Source: Halichondria panicea (Eukaryota; Porifera; Demospongiae; Suberitida; Halichondriidae). From it: a stretch of 64,000 nt of DNA. Location of the stretch: the NCBI RefSeq assembly GCF_963675165.1, contig NC_087377.1:5146042-5210041 (forward strand). The letters are read 5' to 3'. This document shows, one piece after another, positions 46,231 to 58,000 of this stretch. Positions within the stretch are counted from its first letter, which is position 1; each line of letters opens with the position of its first letter. The translations under genes were made by a program, and so were the position numbers. The notes beneath the pieces were generated by a model. The model was not told where the DNA came from and did not search any database. It was given only the letters and a program-made list of their open reading frames with translations.

Positions 46231-46551
46231 CATGATGTAGACTGGCGGCGACAGCCCCTCGCGTGCGTAGCGCGAGGGACTGGCAAACTGCCTATCAGTC
46301 ACTCGTCTCAGCTGCAACGAGCATTGCAGCCTATCAGATTGCTCAACGTCATATTAGCCCTGTAATTGTAACCGCACTTACACTTCAGGGGATTCAGTGC
46401 ATTCCATAGTAGCTGAATCTCATAGCAAAATTTAACCACATTATCTATAATGATATTTATGTTTGGTAGTGTCATACGATCTATTACACTTCCGCTGAGA
46501 CGAGTGACTGATAGGCAGTTTGCCAGTCGCCGCCAGTCTAGTCATGATGGT
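46231..46551. repeat. Inverted repeat with a nested palindrome in one arm
   Basis: The left arm (catgatgtagactggcggcgac...gtctcagc) is mirrored at 46494-46551. The left arm alone carries an extra segment of about 26 bp, agcccctcgcg...cgcgaggg, which is itself a palindrome. The loop is about 180 bp. Confidence 0.75.
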
Positions 46552-46968
46552 ACCTTTAATATCAACGCCATGGTTATGATCTTTAGATACATCTGTTACT
46601 AACGAGGCTCTCTCCGTCAACACTCAGCTCAAGCTTGATTCCTGCTTTTGACGGAGTTATACGATTCATAGGAGGCATTTATAATAGAAATTACGATAAA
46701 CCTTTGTTTGCATCTCTGCACAGTTTCTCATACTTCCCAAAACACAAGCAAAATGGATTGTACTAAATAAAAGCATGGTTGGCACCTTCCACACGCTTTG
46801 TAACTCGTTCATTGCCATCTCTAATGTTCTAGAGTCTCGTAGCTCTTTTCATATAGATAACTGGACAAATTTGTCAACTTGATCTTAGTATCTAGCTCTT
46901 CTTATGAAGAGAAACTCTCACCAACCACCAATTCAGCATCAGCCATCCGCGAGTCGCTTATGTGAGTT

Positions 46969-47017
46969 ATGCGCATGCGCGGTGTTGAGAATGCAGTTTC
47001 GGATATCCCATAAAAGT
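46969..47017 (+). promoter_or_regulatory. Promoter candidates of the secreted Cys-rich gene
   Basis: TGCGCATGCGCGG at 46970-46982 matches the NRF1-type palindrome TGCGCATGCGC, and CATAAAAG near 47010 is TATA-like. They lie about 115-165 bp upstream of the ATG. The same GCGCATGCGC word also occurs inside MITEs in this window, so the NRF1 reading is tentative. Confidence 0.4.
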
Positions 47018-47132
47018 ACGATGAGTGGGTGGTACTACTTGTTGTCTAGAGTACGAGTTGCTATTTAATCCGCATTGAGAACTAAAATCCTAGATCCACT
47101 CATCCAGCTAAGCTCTCAGCCAAAGAACAAAG

Positions 47133-48140
47133 ATGAGAGCAATTTCTTTGCTTGCTTTTGCACTGTTGGTATCAGTGGTTCACTCGAAAAGAGAACTACC
47201 AATGTTTCCGGGTGCAAGGAATACTGGAAGAGTCACAATCCAGACTCTCGATTCAACCAAACTGCAGGCTACCTTTTATCAGAAAGCCAGGTTCAATTTT
47301 GCCTCTGCTGAAACGGTTGAAGAGGGAGTGCATATCGAGACTGAAGTAAATGAAGACATTGAACGTGTCAAGATTCAAAAGTTGAATGGCGAAGTATTAG
47401 TTGCCTACCACCATCTTCCGAATCAAAAGGCCACGCTTCTTAACATTATGGGTCAAAGGTTTGTCTCCATCCAAAATGAACACGAACATCCCAAAAGATT
47501 GGAATATCGTGTTCCTGAGGTTTTTTCGCAAGGAATTGACCGTATTTTTAGTCAAGGCAAATTCGACTCAAAGTATATTCCGTTGTTCGATTCCCATGGA
47601 GCTAATGCTAGCAGAGTTGCAGCATTTCAAGAGATGCTGGTTGGACAGGAGATACCACTAATGCGAGCAGCGGTCGCAGCGATTGGTAACCGGGGAATAA
47701 ATGGCAGGGATAACCCGCCTGCCCTGCCTCTTATGGCGATGATCATGCGATTTTCTTCCCTGAGAGAAGCTCAGTTAGGAAAGGAACAATGGTTTTCGGG
47801 TATTTTGAAAACAATTAATAAATATGTAAACCCTTATAGTTATGTTGCCATTGATCCTGACGATTGCAAACTAAAAACTGGCGAGATGAGATGCTCCACG
47901 AACCCAGCCGTCAGTAACGGGGCTTGTTGTAAGAGTCAAGATTCATGCCCCACAGGCAAGAACGATTACTGTAATGGAATGTGTGGTTACAGCTGCCACT
48001 GCTGGTACCTTGTTTGTGGAGACTGTTGTGTGCATCAGGGCTGCTTGGGACATGACGAATGCTGTAGAAAGAACGGGATGACAGCTTGGGGTTGCGCATT
48101 CCCTACAAGGTTTAGTTGTGATGAACCGTACACTTGTTAA
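47133..48140 (+). CDS. Secreted Cys-rich protein with phospholipase-A2-like motif
   Basis: A single-exon 335-aa frame starts MRAISLLAFALLVSVVHSKR, a clear signal peptide with likely cleavage after HS. Residues 20-235 hold few cysteines and no family I recognise. The last 100 residues hold over 20 cysteines, ending in CLGHDECCRKNG and EPYTC. The C-x2-H-D-x-C core resembles the PLA2 active-site helix (usual form CCxxHDxC; here the first cysteine is Gly). The calcium-loop signature is not evident. It could be a divergent secreted PLA2-like protein or a Cys-rich defence or matrix protein. It is the only long intronless host gene in the window, and a TATA-like box lies upstream. Real gene: sure. 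Enzyme: uncertain. Confidence 0.75.
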   Translation: MRAISLLAFALLVSVVHSKRELPMFPGARNTGRVTIQTLDSTKLQATFYQKARFNFASAETVEEGVHIETEVNEDIERVKIQKLNGEVLVAYHHLPNQKATLLNIMGQRFVSIQNEHEHPKRLEYRVPEVFSQGIDRIFSQGKFDSKYIPLFDSHGANASRVAAFQEMLVGQEIPLMRAAVAAIGNRGINGRDNPPALPLMAMIMRFSSLREAQLGKEQWFSGILKTINKYVNPYSYVAIDPDDCKLKTGEMRCSTNPAVSNGACCKSQDSCPTGKNDYCNGMCGYSCHCWYLVCGDCCVHQGCLGHDECCRKNGMTAWGCAFPTRFSCDEPYTC

Positions 48141-50229
48141 TGAACTATACATACTTTCTTGCTGCGAAAAACTTATTAGCTCTAGAGTCTAGTCCAGAAT
48201 TGTAGTTTGACTTCTTTGAATAATTGTAATCAGTAATGACTGTATATTATGGGTGAAAGAATGAAAATTGAAGTGCATGCATGACTCTGTTAATGTGTGG
48301 AATGTTATAATTTTAACGTGACTATGACTATTATTTTAATTACCATAGTCACCAAGGACCTATATATAGGTATGCTGGGGAGTTCGTTCACATCGTGCAG
48401 CTTAAAATGCTTGAAGCAATAATATTATACTTAAGCTTACCATTATAATACAATAATCATTAACAGCATGTATGTATATATACGTACATCAGTGCCTCAT
48501 TGAATGTATTATTGCTAAGTGAATGCAATGCATGCAGTGGGTTATCGATAGTCGTTCTATTATAATTTATAGTGATGACATGTACAACAGATGCATGCAT
48601 GTTGGAACTATAGTTACACTGCCATGCATATAACTATAATATATTCAGGTGCAAATTGTGATAAATCCATGCAAGCTCAAGTAGACTATAGCCCCGTTTA
48701 CACGAGGCCTTTAATCCGGGTTGGAATCCGGATTAAACCTAACCGCGTTCGTGTGTGTTTCTAGAGTAAGCCTGTAGCTTCCTATCATCAAGTATGAGTT
48801 CCAAGTATTGCATACATAAGAGTTCCTTCCTGTTCACACCAACTCTGTTAATTAAGTATAGAATACCTGCATGGCTGCAATCTTTGTGCACATGCAGGCA
48901 GGTATGTGTATAACCTTAGGTGCATGTTATTGTACCCCATAACTGCAGTTTGCATCGTTAATCATGCATGCACTTGTGGGAGTCTTAATGGGTAGTTCCA
49001 AGTAATTGACCTTATGAGTAATTATGATGGACATTTTAAACTGCATAATTATGGTTTTCATAAATGGGTGAGTGGGGTGTATGTGTTTAATTAAGTGTTC
49101 ACATGTGCATACCTGCCGTGGCTTCTGTCTCTATAGGTCATTAATTTTGCCATGGATTTCTGCAATCACAGAGCTTCTTTTGGAGTGTTGCCGGATTGAA
49201 CGGCCACAGTCTAGTTTTAGTGGAATTAATGCATGGACCATGCATGCAGGCATCAACGCATTAAAATTATGCAGCACACCTATAGGCCAACATCTATATG
49301 TTATTTGTATACTAGACAGGGTCAATTATGTGATGTCCAGAACATTTGTTTTTCCTGTACCACCGCACCGACTCTTTATTTTCAGCATGCATGTGGATTA
49401 TAAAATCAAGATTACTAGGAGCATGCATGGGTCTGGGGCGAGCGAGCGACTTGTGTACAGTGCATAATCAACCGAAAAATGATACGACTTCCCTGTGCCA
49501 TTTGTATGTATATATATACCCGTGACAACGTTATCCACAGAGTGGTGTATAGGGTTGTTGTGGTAGTGGTCAGAACAAGCAACAAACCTCCTCACTGTCG
49601 TGCACTTGTCAGAGTCAGTTAGACCATAACTGTGGTCAGTGAACCATTGGACCATTAGTCGTGCACTTGTGGGAGTCAGTTAGACCATCACTGTGGTCAG
49701 TGAACAATTGGACCATTAGTCTGCACTTGTGGGAGTCAGTTTTTGAGTCTATAATGGATGAGTGGGGTATGTTTAAGTGTTCACGTACATATACACATGC
49801 AGTCTAGTTTCTAAGAAATTGTGAAATGGACCATGCATCAACGCATGAGAATTACTCATACCATCTTCAGTGCAGCCTGGAATCGAGTCTATTAAGTCGT
49901 GCTAGATCTAAACACCATACATATTTATTATGTTCTTATTATACTATGAACTCCCCACTGAGTCTTTCCTGTATCAGATCAGAGGAGGTACAAGGTATGA
50001 CAGAGGGTTAGCATAGCCCACATTATTATTGCACTAGCCTCGATTCCAGGCGCCCTCGAACTCGAACTCCTCCCATGGAGTTTCCTGTGGCGGCCTATAA
50101 CCAAGGCACTGGCCAGAGTGTCTTGAATGCAGATTATTCATAGAATGATCTCTTCCAAGTCTTCAGGTACGTGGTGTTGGCCGGCCATATCCATGCATAC
50201 TCGATTCGTGCACTACCCTATTTAAAGAG
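48141..50229. other. Intergenic, AT-rich, no gene recognised
   Basis: The stretch holds short palindromes (e.g. ttaatccgggttggaatccggattaa near 48710) and two related segments at 49064-49260 and 49752-49857 (gatgagtggggt...agtctagtt...catgcatcaacgca). A partial TAGCCTC-family element lies at 50034-50100. Longer open frames here lack coding character. Confidence 0.5.
49594..49742. repeat. About 70-bp direct tandem duplication
   Basis: The unit gtgcacttgt...gagtcagttagaccat...actgtggtcagtgaac.attggaccattagt is repeated, followed by the start of a third copy. Confidence 0.8.
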
Positions 50230-53200
50230 ATGAGTAAGTTCTATCAGTATGGGCCTCTACATTTCATCTCTCTGCGCTTTAATAATAAAACTGGTGTTTG
50301 CAGTAACCGACGAAATCGCTGACCAGCTATGGAGTGCAGTGTCTACCCAAGATTTGGGTGCCGTGGAGTCTCTATTGAAGCGAGGCGCTGATCCAAACCA
50401 TGAATGCTACTGGAGCAAAGATTGGACGACACATAAAGTGGACGTGTCCACAGAAGAAGGCCGCAATCCTCCACTGCATACTGCTTGTAGAGATGGTAAT
50501 ATCGAGATTGTCCGTGCCCTTGTGAAAGGCAGGGCTAATACAAAGAGGATTGGTGTATATTTTACACCTTTTCAGTACGCCATTATCGAAGGTCATTATG
50601 AGATTGTGCAATACTTGGCTGGCAGTCACTACACAGTTGGTGAGTATATCTATACACTTTTATTAATTAAGGTCACACAAACTTAATGACTTGTTTCTCA
50701 GGCCTGCTTGATATAAAATCAGAGCTAGCTATAAATATGCGTTTACTGCCAAGATCTTGATTTTGTATGTACTTTTACCTGACATGTAAGGAGGTATGGC
50801 CAAGGTGTGGTCGGAAGTTTTGCCCCCCCCCCCAAAAGCCTCCTCCCCTCCTCGATTTTTGGGAAAATATGCCCGCGAAACAAGTGATCAAGTTTGTGTG
50901 GCCTAATGTGGATCCCGTATTGTATATATTGTGTAGCTATCTTATAACATTGATCTCGATATAGACAGCATGCATGCTGTGTTGTATAGCACCATAAGGC
51001 ATTTTGTATAATTATACAGTACAACCTCAATTATCCGGACACCTTGGTTCCAGAGGCAGGCCGGATAACTGAATATGTCAGATAATCGAATAGATAAACC
51101 ACGCCTTGATCCACCCACTTTATTGATAAATAGCAGTGACACATGGTTGTCTGCAGATAAGCAGGCTTGTCTCCATAGTAACGCCCATTTTCTGAATTAT
51201 TAAAAAGAAAATTACCAAGCCGGATAAATCGAGGTTCCGGATAATGGAGGACCGGATAATGGAGGTTCTACTGTAATACATATTCTCATATTCCTACGGC
51301 ATAATTCATGTGTGTACTTGCATCTAATGTCAGACGCTAAGGATGTTGAAATGGCTGCTAACTTTGTGCGAGTTGGAGACGGTAATCTCAACATTGCTCT
51401 GTTCTTGCTGACCGACACTGGCAGCCAGATTGACGAAGCTACTAAAGTGAAGGTGCTCTATGGAGGGTGTGCATGGGGAAGACTGGACGTGGTGAAGACG
51501 ATCGTCGAGGAACACAACCTGGATCCAAATAGTGAATTATATTTTATCAGTTCTATAGCTTTCAACAATTTGTACAGTTGAACCTCTTTATATAAGGGAC
51601 ACAATAATTTATGGGAACAAGGTTAAAGCCATAATACATTTTGTGCACAAACTGTTCATTTGGGACTGGTTGCCTGGCATTAATTTTATATATAGCAGTT
51701 GTCTTTTCCTTAGACTGCGTGTGGCCATCACTTTCACTGTATACTTATCTGATGCTGCACAACAAGTATTGTAGAATGCAGTTAGATCTCCTCGCATTTT
51801 TGTTTTCGCATGCATAGCCTAACACAAGTGTTGGTGGTGCGTGTGCATGTGTATTCCTTTTCGATAATTCTCTTGTACTACTATAGAAAGAAATTCTATC
51901 ATCACGACTCTCAACTATGTTGACTAAAATCACGTCGATGACAGTTAGTGTACTTCCCCAACCTAGGAGTGTATAGCATGGAAGGGCGGTCTCCACTGAA
52001 GGCAGTACTGGACTCTCTCAATATCTTCTCCTATAGAGGCTGTGTGGATGTCGCTCTGTACCTGATAAGTGTGGTTGCGGTGGTGAGGAGGACAAAGTCA
52101 AGTTATTGTACAAGGCATGCTCAGTTGGCAAGCTGGATGTCGTGAAAGAACTGGTTGAACAACACGGCATCGACCCCAACGGTGAGATTGTACACGTACG
52201 TAGGTTAAAAAACAATTTAATTAGCAGTACCATGCATGACATCACTCGTCACATGTGTTGACATATTATTTTGGACTCAGGCACTGACATTTTGTGGCAA
52301 TTGTGTGTGTATTCAATACTGTTTTAGCGGCTTCATTTCATTATTCATAATCAATTTCATATTTGAAGCTACTATGCATGATTATGTAGTTGAGTCTCTC
52401 TCTCTCTTTCTGTGATTGAAGGCATTCAGTCACAACTGTAATTTATCCGCTGTTTGACATTTGACACAGGTCTGAGAAACGATTCAGGACATTCTCCACT
52501 GGACACCACCAACCTGTACATTCATGAAGACTGTCTGGATGTGGCTCGCTATCTAATCCAGCGCAACGGCACCGCCACTGAGGAGGAGATGGCGTGGTTA
52601 ATGAAGGGAGCGTGCTACTGGGGTAAGCGGGACCTCTTGAATGATTTAGTTGGTGAGTGTATTCAAATACAGTACACACCAGTGACCTTAGAGGTACAAG
52701 GTTGTGAGGCTGTTGTTTACATGGAGTTAATTTTTTGCTGTGGACGCATGTTTTCATTACACATGCATGTGTAGTTGGGTCTCTCTCTCGATCTCTGAAG
52801 GCATGCAATCAGGTCTGTATAATTTAGCCACTGTTTGACACTGTTCATTTGGTACCTGCTCGGCTGACCTTTCCTCATTTAGGGTGGCTCCTAAGACCTC
52901 CACCATAATTAGTACGTACTGCTTGAAAAGATAATTATATGGACTTGTAACATTTTGCAAATGATTACAACGTCTGCTACAATGTTTGCGAGCATAAAAC
53001 ATTTGTAATAAGTCAAAAAATAAGATTACCATGCAAGACATGTGTGATGCTTGTGTATGACATCACCATTTTTGCCTGATCGCAAAAGCTATATCACAAA
53101 GCGTCCAATTTTCTGATGATTCAGCTCATTCGCAAAAGCAGACTCGCATAATCAAGCTTTTTATTTCAATCGTATTGTCTTATATCTTGATCGCAATAGC

Positions 53201-54313
53201 AATTAATACACACTATAATAATACTGCATGCATGTATACCAATAATATTTCAGGTGACCCTGTGGATCGCAGTAGCCACTTGAGAGTTTTGAAGAATGCA
53301 CTTTGGGAGTTGAGGCCAAAGTGGTACCATCTGGGGATAGAGCTGGGATTAACTGACGGAACTTGTAAGGTACTAAAGGCAGAACTTGTCAATTGTGGTC
53401 ACCTTCTAATATACAACCAGCCCAAGTTCTACTTATAGAAAACATGTTGGCATGCTCTTTATTGCATGTTGCCACCTGGTCCCAGATTGACTGCTATTTG
53501 GGCCACATCTGTACCGTAGTAGTGGGTACTTTTCAAGGTATAACTTTTCGCAGTTTTCGCTGATTAAGCATGACCTAGCTATGAAGTTAAAATCGCATGC
53601 ATAAAGGATGAACATTTAATGGTATTTCCGCGAAGGTTTATACCTTCGTAATATTATACGGGATCCAATTCATCACTATGTTGGGAAATAATTATTGATT
53701 TGTCACAATTAAGTATATTAGGATTTTGTTTGTGTGTGTATGAGTACCTCGATTATCTGGCCCTTTATTATCCGGAATCTCGATTATCTGGCTTGGTCAT
53801 TCTCTGAAAATGGGCGTGTCCCTAGCTAATTAATGCGCAAGTGCATGCAGGCGCTCACATACATGCACTAAATTTCCACTGCTGTTTATCAATAACGTGG
53901 GTGGATCGAATGTCGAATGGATAAACCACGTACGTTTATCCATTCGATTATCCGGCATATTTAGTTATCTGGTCTGCTTCTGAAACTAAGGTGTCCGGAT
54001 AATCGAGGTTCTACTGCAGTATAAGTATTGAAACCATGCAAAGGGGAGAATTGCAATTTTTACAAAGAACTGTGTGTATTTGTATGAGATGAATGATCGC
54101 TTAATTGCTATCATCGTAATTATATACTCTCTGCAGGCCATCGAAAAAACCAACCGGGGAGTGTGCGAAGATTGCTTTACAGCTGTGTTAACAGAATGGT
54201 TAAAGAATAACCCTAAAATGTCCGCACTATTGGAGGCTCTGAAATCACCGAGCATTAATAGAACTGACGTTGTTAAAGATCTTGAGGAGAGTGGCAAACT
54301 TGTTTTATGGTAG
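50230..54313 (+). CDS. Ankyrin-repeat/death-domain protein with an apparent one-base frameshift
   Basis: Exons 50230-50233 (ATGA), 50304-50639, 51334-51531, 51967-52181, 52470-52652, 53254-53369 and 54137-54313 are proposed, with a phase-1 pattern. The ATGA mini-exon with donor gtaagt gives MITDEIADQLWSAV; the alternative start is ATG 50249. Ankyrin-type repeats follow (NPPLHTACRDGNIEIVRALVKG; VLYGGCAWGRLDVVKTIVEE; KLLYKACSVGKLDVVKELVEQ). The last two exons are a death domain (LWELRPKWYHLGIELGLTDGTCK...CFTAVLTEWLKNN...LLEALKS). Exon 51967-52181 is 215 nt where 216 is needed: the frame shifts between DVALYLI and DKCGCGGEEDKVKLLYK. So this is a polymorphic or dead copy, or a sequencing error. 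If intact it would encode about 409 aa, probably a death-domain adaptor. Introns contain two pogo-like MITEs. Confidence 0.75.
51017..51274. mobile_element. pogo/Tigger-like MITE in an ANK-death intron
   Basis: It starts cagtacaacctcaattatccgg and ends ggataatggaggttctactg. It matches 19180-19456 in the reverse direction. Confidence 0.7.
53741..54020. mobile_element. pogo/Tigger-like MITE in the last ANK-death intron
   Basis: It starts gagtacctcgattatctgg and ends ccggataatcgaggttctactg. The 'tttatcaataacgtgggtgg' block is shared with the copy at 19180. Confidence 0.7.
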
Positions 54314-55088
54314 CTAGGTCTTCATGTCATAATTATTAATGCTGCATGTGGTTGATTGAAAACAAGTGCACCTTTTGATATTATGCATGCCTGGCCTATA
54401 GGTCACAATGAATTAGAAATGTCCAAAAAACAACTCGAAAGGCCTCTCAAGTAATTATTGTACATTTTGTAGATTAATGACAGCTTTCTGGCCAAATCTT
54501 TTGTTTTCATGAAAAATGCGGTACACCCTCAGTGTACCTCGGCAGCTACAGTAGACTCTAAGTATACGGGCCATATGGCCACCTTATCTGTAATGTATGT
54601 GATTGGGTATCTGGTTGTCTATTTCATTAGCTTTCTCTTCACTTTTCTCTAGTGGATGTTTAGGTGAGTCATTTTCATTGTCATTGGGAGACGAATCTTT
54701 TAGTATAGCACCACATTTTTTGTAGACAGCAAGTGTGGATGTGTTTTAGTTAGACTCTCAACTGGCGGATGATTGATATTGGCAATAAAACATTTGTAAA
54801 CTTGTGAGTGCTTATAATAATAATACCAATAAATATAGGGTATCATTTCACATAATTATATCCTTATTCCTCTTTCCTAGCTACGCTATGCCTGCATAAT
54901 GCAGTCTTAAGGAAAGCTTATACCTATATAACACATGCGTGCAATGGACACACAATGATGGAACAAGTGATGTGAAAACAATGGTACATTTACGTATACC
55001 TGTATCCTAGCAGCTGCCTGAATAAAAATGTGTACAAAATAAAAAAAATTAATTGATGAATGTTCTATGAGCAGTACTGTTCCTAGCC
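54314..55088. other. Convergent 3' flank, no gene seen
   Basis: This is AT-rich spacer between the ANK-death gene and the minus-strand coiled-coil gene. A fragment 'cagtagactctaagtatacggg' near 54549 looks like one end of the pogo-like MITE family. Confidence 0.5.
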
Positions 55089-58000
55089 TCATACATTTTC
55101 AGGGCATTCTGGTGAACGACGCTGGCTGGCTTCTAAAAACGCTTTAGCACTTTCCAACTGCTTCACTGAGACTGAGGACATCATCTCTTTTAGTTCCTGT
55201 AGAAAAAAAGAGTGACGGCTGTTAATGAAGAGGACAAATACCAGTACAGTTAGCGTGCACATCAGTACAATAATAGTACAGTCGACTATCGCTATATAAT
55301 GAGGCTCTCTGATTTATGGTCAACTTAATTTAACTTCGTTTGGCACGGATTGCTAGCTAGATCAACACAGTGCAAAACTCGCCCTAAAATGTGTTACCTC
55401 GCTATTCCGTGTAATTAAACTGGTCAGTTCTGACAGCCTTAAACGGCCAGCTATATATATATATATGACATTTTGGGTGTGGTTTGGCAAATGAAAATGT
55501 TGATTACGTACAGTGAGCATGCATTACTGATTCATTATCCTCGAGACAAAAACTGCTACTGGATTTGAGTGCGCGATCGTAAATTAGCCATTACCGTACC
55601 GTCGCGAAAATACGCCCACCCTTTTCTGCAACAACTTTGGGCCTTTTAGGGGACTGGGCGTTTATTCGCGAACGGCGAATTTTCACTCGAATATACGCCC
55701 ACCGCGCCTTAACCTCGAAATAACGCGGCTTAACCTCGAATTAATTTTTGCAAACTCAGCAAAAAAACATTTTGTTCATTTTTCATTGATAGCAGTTACC
55801 ATACACATCGTTTTTGTTCAGTCTATATATGATACCATTAATAATTATGATAATGCTAACACAATACAATGAAGCTCAATGAAGCTAATATTATATAAAG
55901 TTTGGGTTTAGGCAAAATAATTATTGTAGTCAGTCAGTGTCACTTTCATCCTCTGAAAACGGATCAATCTTGTCGACATCATTGCTTTCTGGTTCATCCT
56001 CCGACAGTTCTACTTCTTCAGCACACATCAATGAGAACCTCGAAGTTACTGCTGACCATGGAAATGTTTTTGATGTCCATTCTGTAGCAGCATGGAAAGG
56101 TGGACAAGTCATCGGTCATGTTCCTAGAGAGCTATCCAGTACATTCTGGTACTTTCTCCACAGAAGGAACAGTAAGATAACCTGCAAAGTCACCGGGGAT
56201 CGACATCATTCCGAGATCCGTGGGAAAGGGCTAGTTGTTCCCTGCATCTACATCTTTGAGGGCAAGCGAAATCACATAGAGAAACTCATGACTGTTCTAC
56301 ATGTAGCTAGCAAAGAGACTGAATAACTAACTCTGTCACTAACCAGCTAGCTTTTCTAAAAGCTACCACTATGCAAAAATTTCACCACAAGTATGACGTC
56401 AGTTCTGGACACGTGATAGTAATAGTAGCTGGATGATGGGCTTATAATCGAGTGAAAATACCCTCGTGCAAGAACTTCGAGGCAAAAGAGGGGATGGGCG
56501 TTTATTCAAGATGGGTTTTTTTTCGCGAGGGTACGGTAGTAATAATGGCCACGTTCTGAATTGCAGCCACCTTGCAATGGTCAAACTGCACGGCCCCAAT
56601 TAAGATTGACGAAAGTCCACTAGAATTAATTTGACCAAAACACCCATATAATTATAATTGAACCATAACATACACATCTAAGAACAAGCTTGGCCGTTAC
56701 TCTAATAAGGTGTGGCTATTCTTAATTAATATTCACTGATTTGGGACGTTCTAATTTGTATCGCTGGCCTTTCTTCAGGGATGCCCTTAAGGAGGAGTTC
56801 TACTAGGTATATACTTACACGTAAGCATAGTGATACGTGTTGACGTGTATAGTAGCATATACAAATTGTGGTTACTATAATGACAAGGGACCATCAATTA
56901 TATTACTACCACAACTCACATTTTCATCTCTTTCATTCTTTACTGTCTTCTTTCCGGAGATATTCTCTCCTTCTATCTTATCTCCACCATCCCCACTGTC
57001 GGCTAGTTTCTCTGTCCTTGAGAGGAATCCTTTAGCGTTCCACATGAGCGTGTCTGTCCGATAGCACGCACCTGGTGGGAGGAGCTCATCAACTGCAGAA
57101 TACAGTGAAGTATTAAAGCACAGGTTACCAATCACAAAATCACTAGAATATGGGGTGACCCTGTCCCTTATAAAGCAGTGCAGCCATGACACTACATATA
57201 CAGAGATCATGGGTATGAGGGTCAAAGATGCTAATTACAGTTTTAATGCAGTGAAACTTGTATAGCGGTGGCAGACAAACAGTGGCTAGCTGTAACTCGA
57301 TAGAGAGGTGGCCGAAAACTCAGGTAAACACATCATGCTATAAGTATTGATTATTATAGGATGACCTGCATGCTGATGGAGTGCCGTACCACAACAAACA
57401 GGTTGCACTGTACACAATTATACCCTTCAGTCCACAAGTATACGTGCATCAATTTAACTGACAATTAACTGCTACTCAAACACCAGGAATTAACTCCTGT
57501 CACAAATAAACAGTTTGTGCATGCACATGCATGAAGTCCCTCAGCAAAGGCCACCTCTGTGCAAGGCCTACAATTGGAGTTAAAGTTTCTTACCATGATG
57601 CAATCCAATGGAGCAGCTTATAGCAACCATTATGTTTTGTTTATATACAGTAGTTTATGTGCTCAAGAGTCACCTTTTTCTCCATTCTGTGGCTGCTTTG
57701 TTGAGACATCATTCTGATTCTGAGACTCCGGTTCCAGTTCGTTTTTGCTCGTACCCACTTCTTGAGGCTGTTGTGTGGTTTCTTTTGAAGATGCACCTTT
57801 GTTACTTCGAGGCATTTCCTTGACTACTTCAACTTGTGCAGTTTCAGCCATAACTGTAGCGCCACTTTCTCCATCAATAGTTAACTTTTTAGGAATAGGC
57901 TGAGAACTAATTTTGCCGTCCAGTAGTGATCCAAGGCTTGGAGCCTTCTTTACGTGCGAGCTCTTAGTTTTTGCTGTCCGTTTGCTGCTATGGGTTACGG

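Noticed and set aside
47911-48152. Antisense frames over the Cys-rich gene
   Set aside because: They are shadows. The sense frame has a signal peptide and a conserved Cys pattern.
49072-49467. 131-aa open frame in the spacer
   Set aside because: No codon bias, recognisable domain or supported splice structure, and it overlaps repeated spacer sequence.
55592-56538. Exact target-site duplication for the HIRAN element
   Set aside because: The bases on the two sides (ttagccat and gtaataatgg) do not match well enough to claim one.
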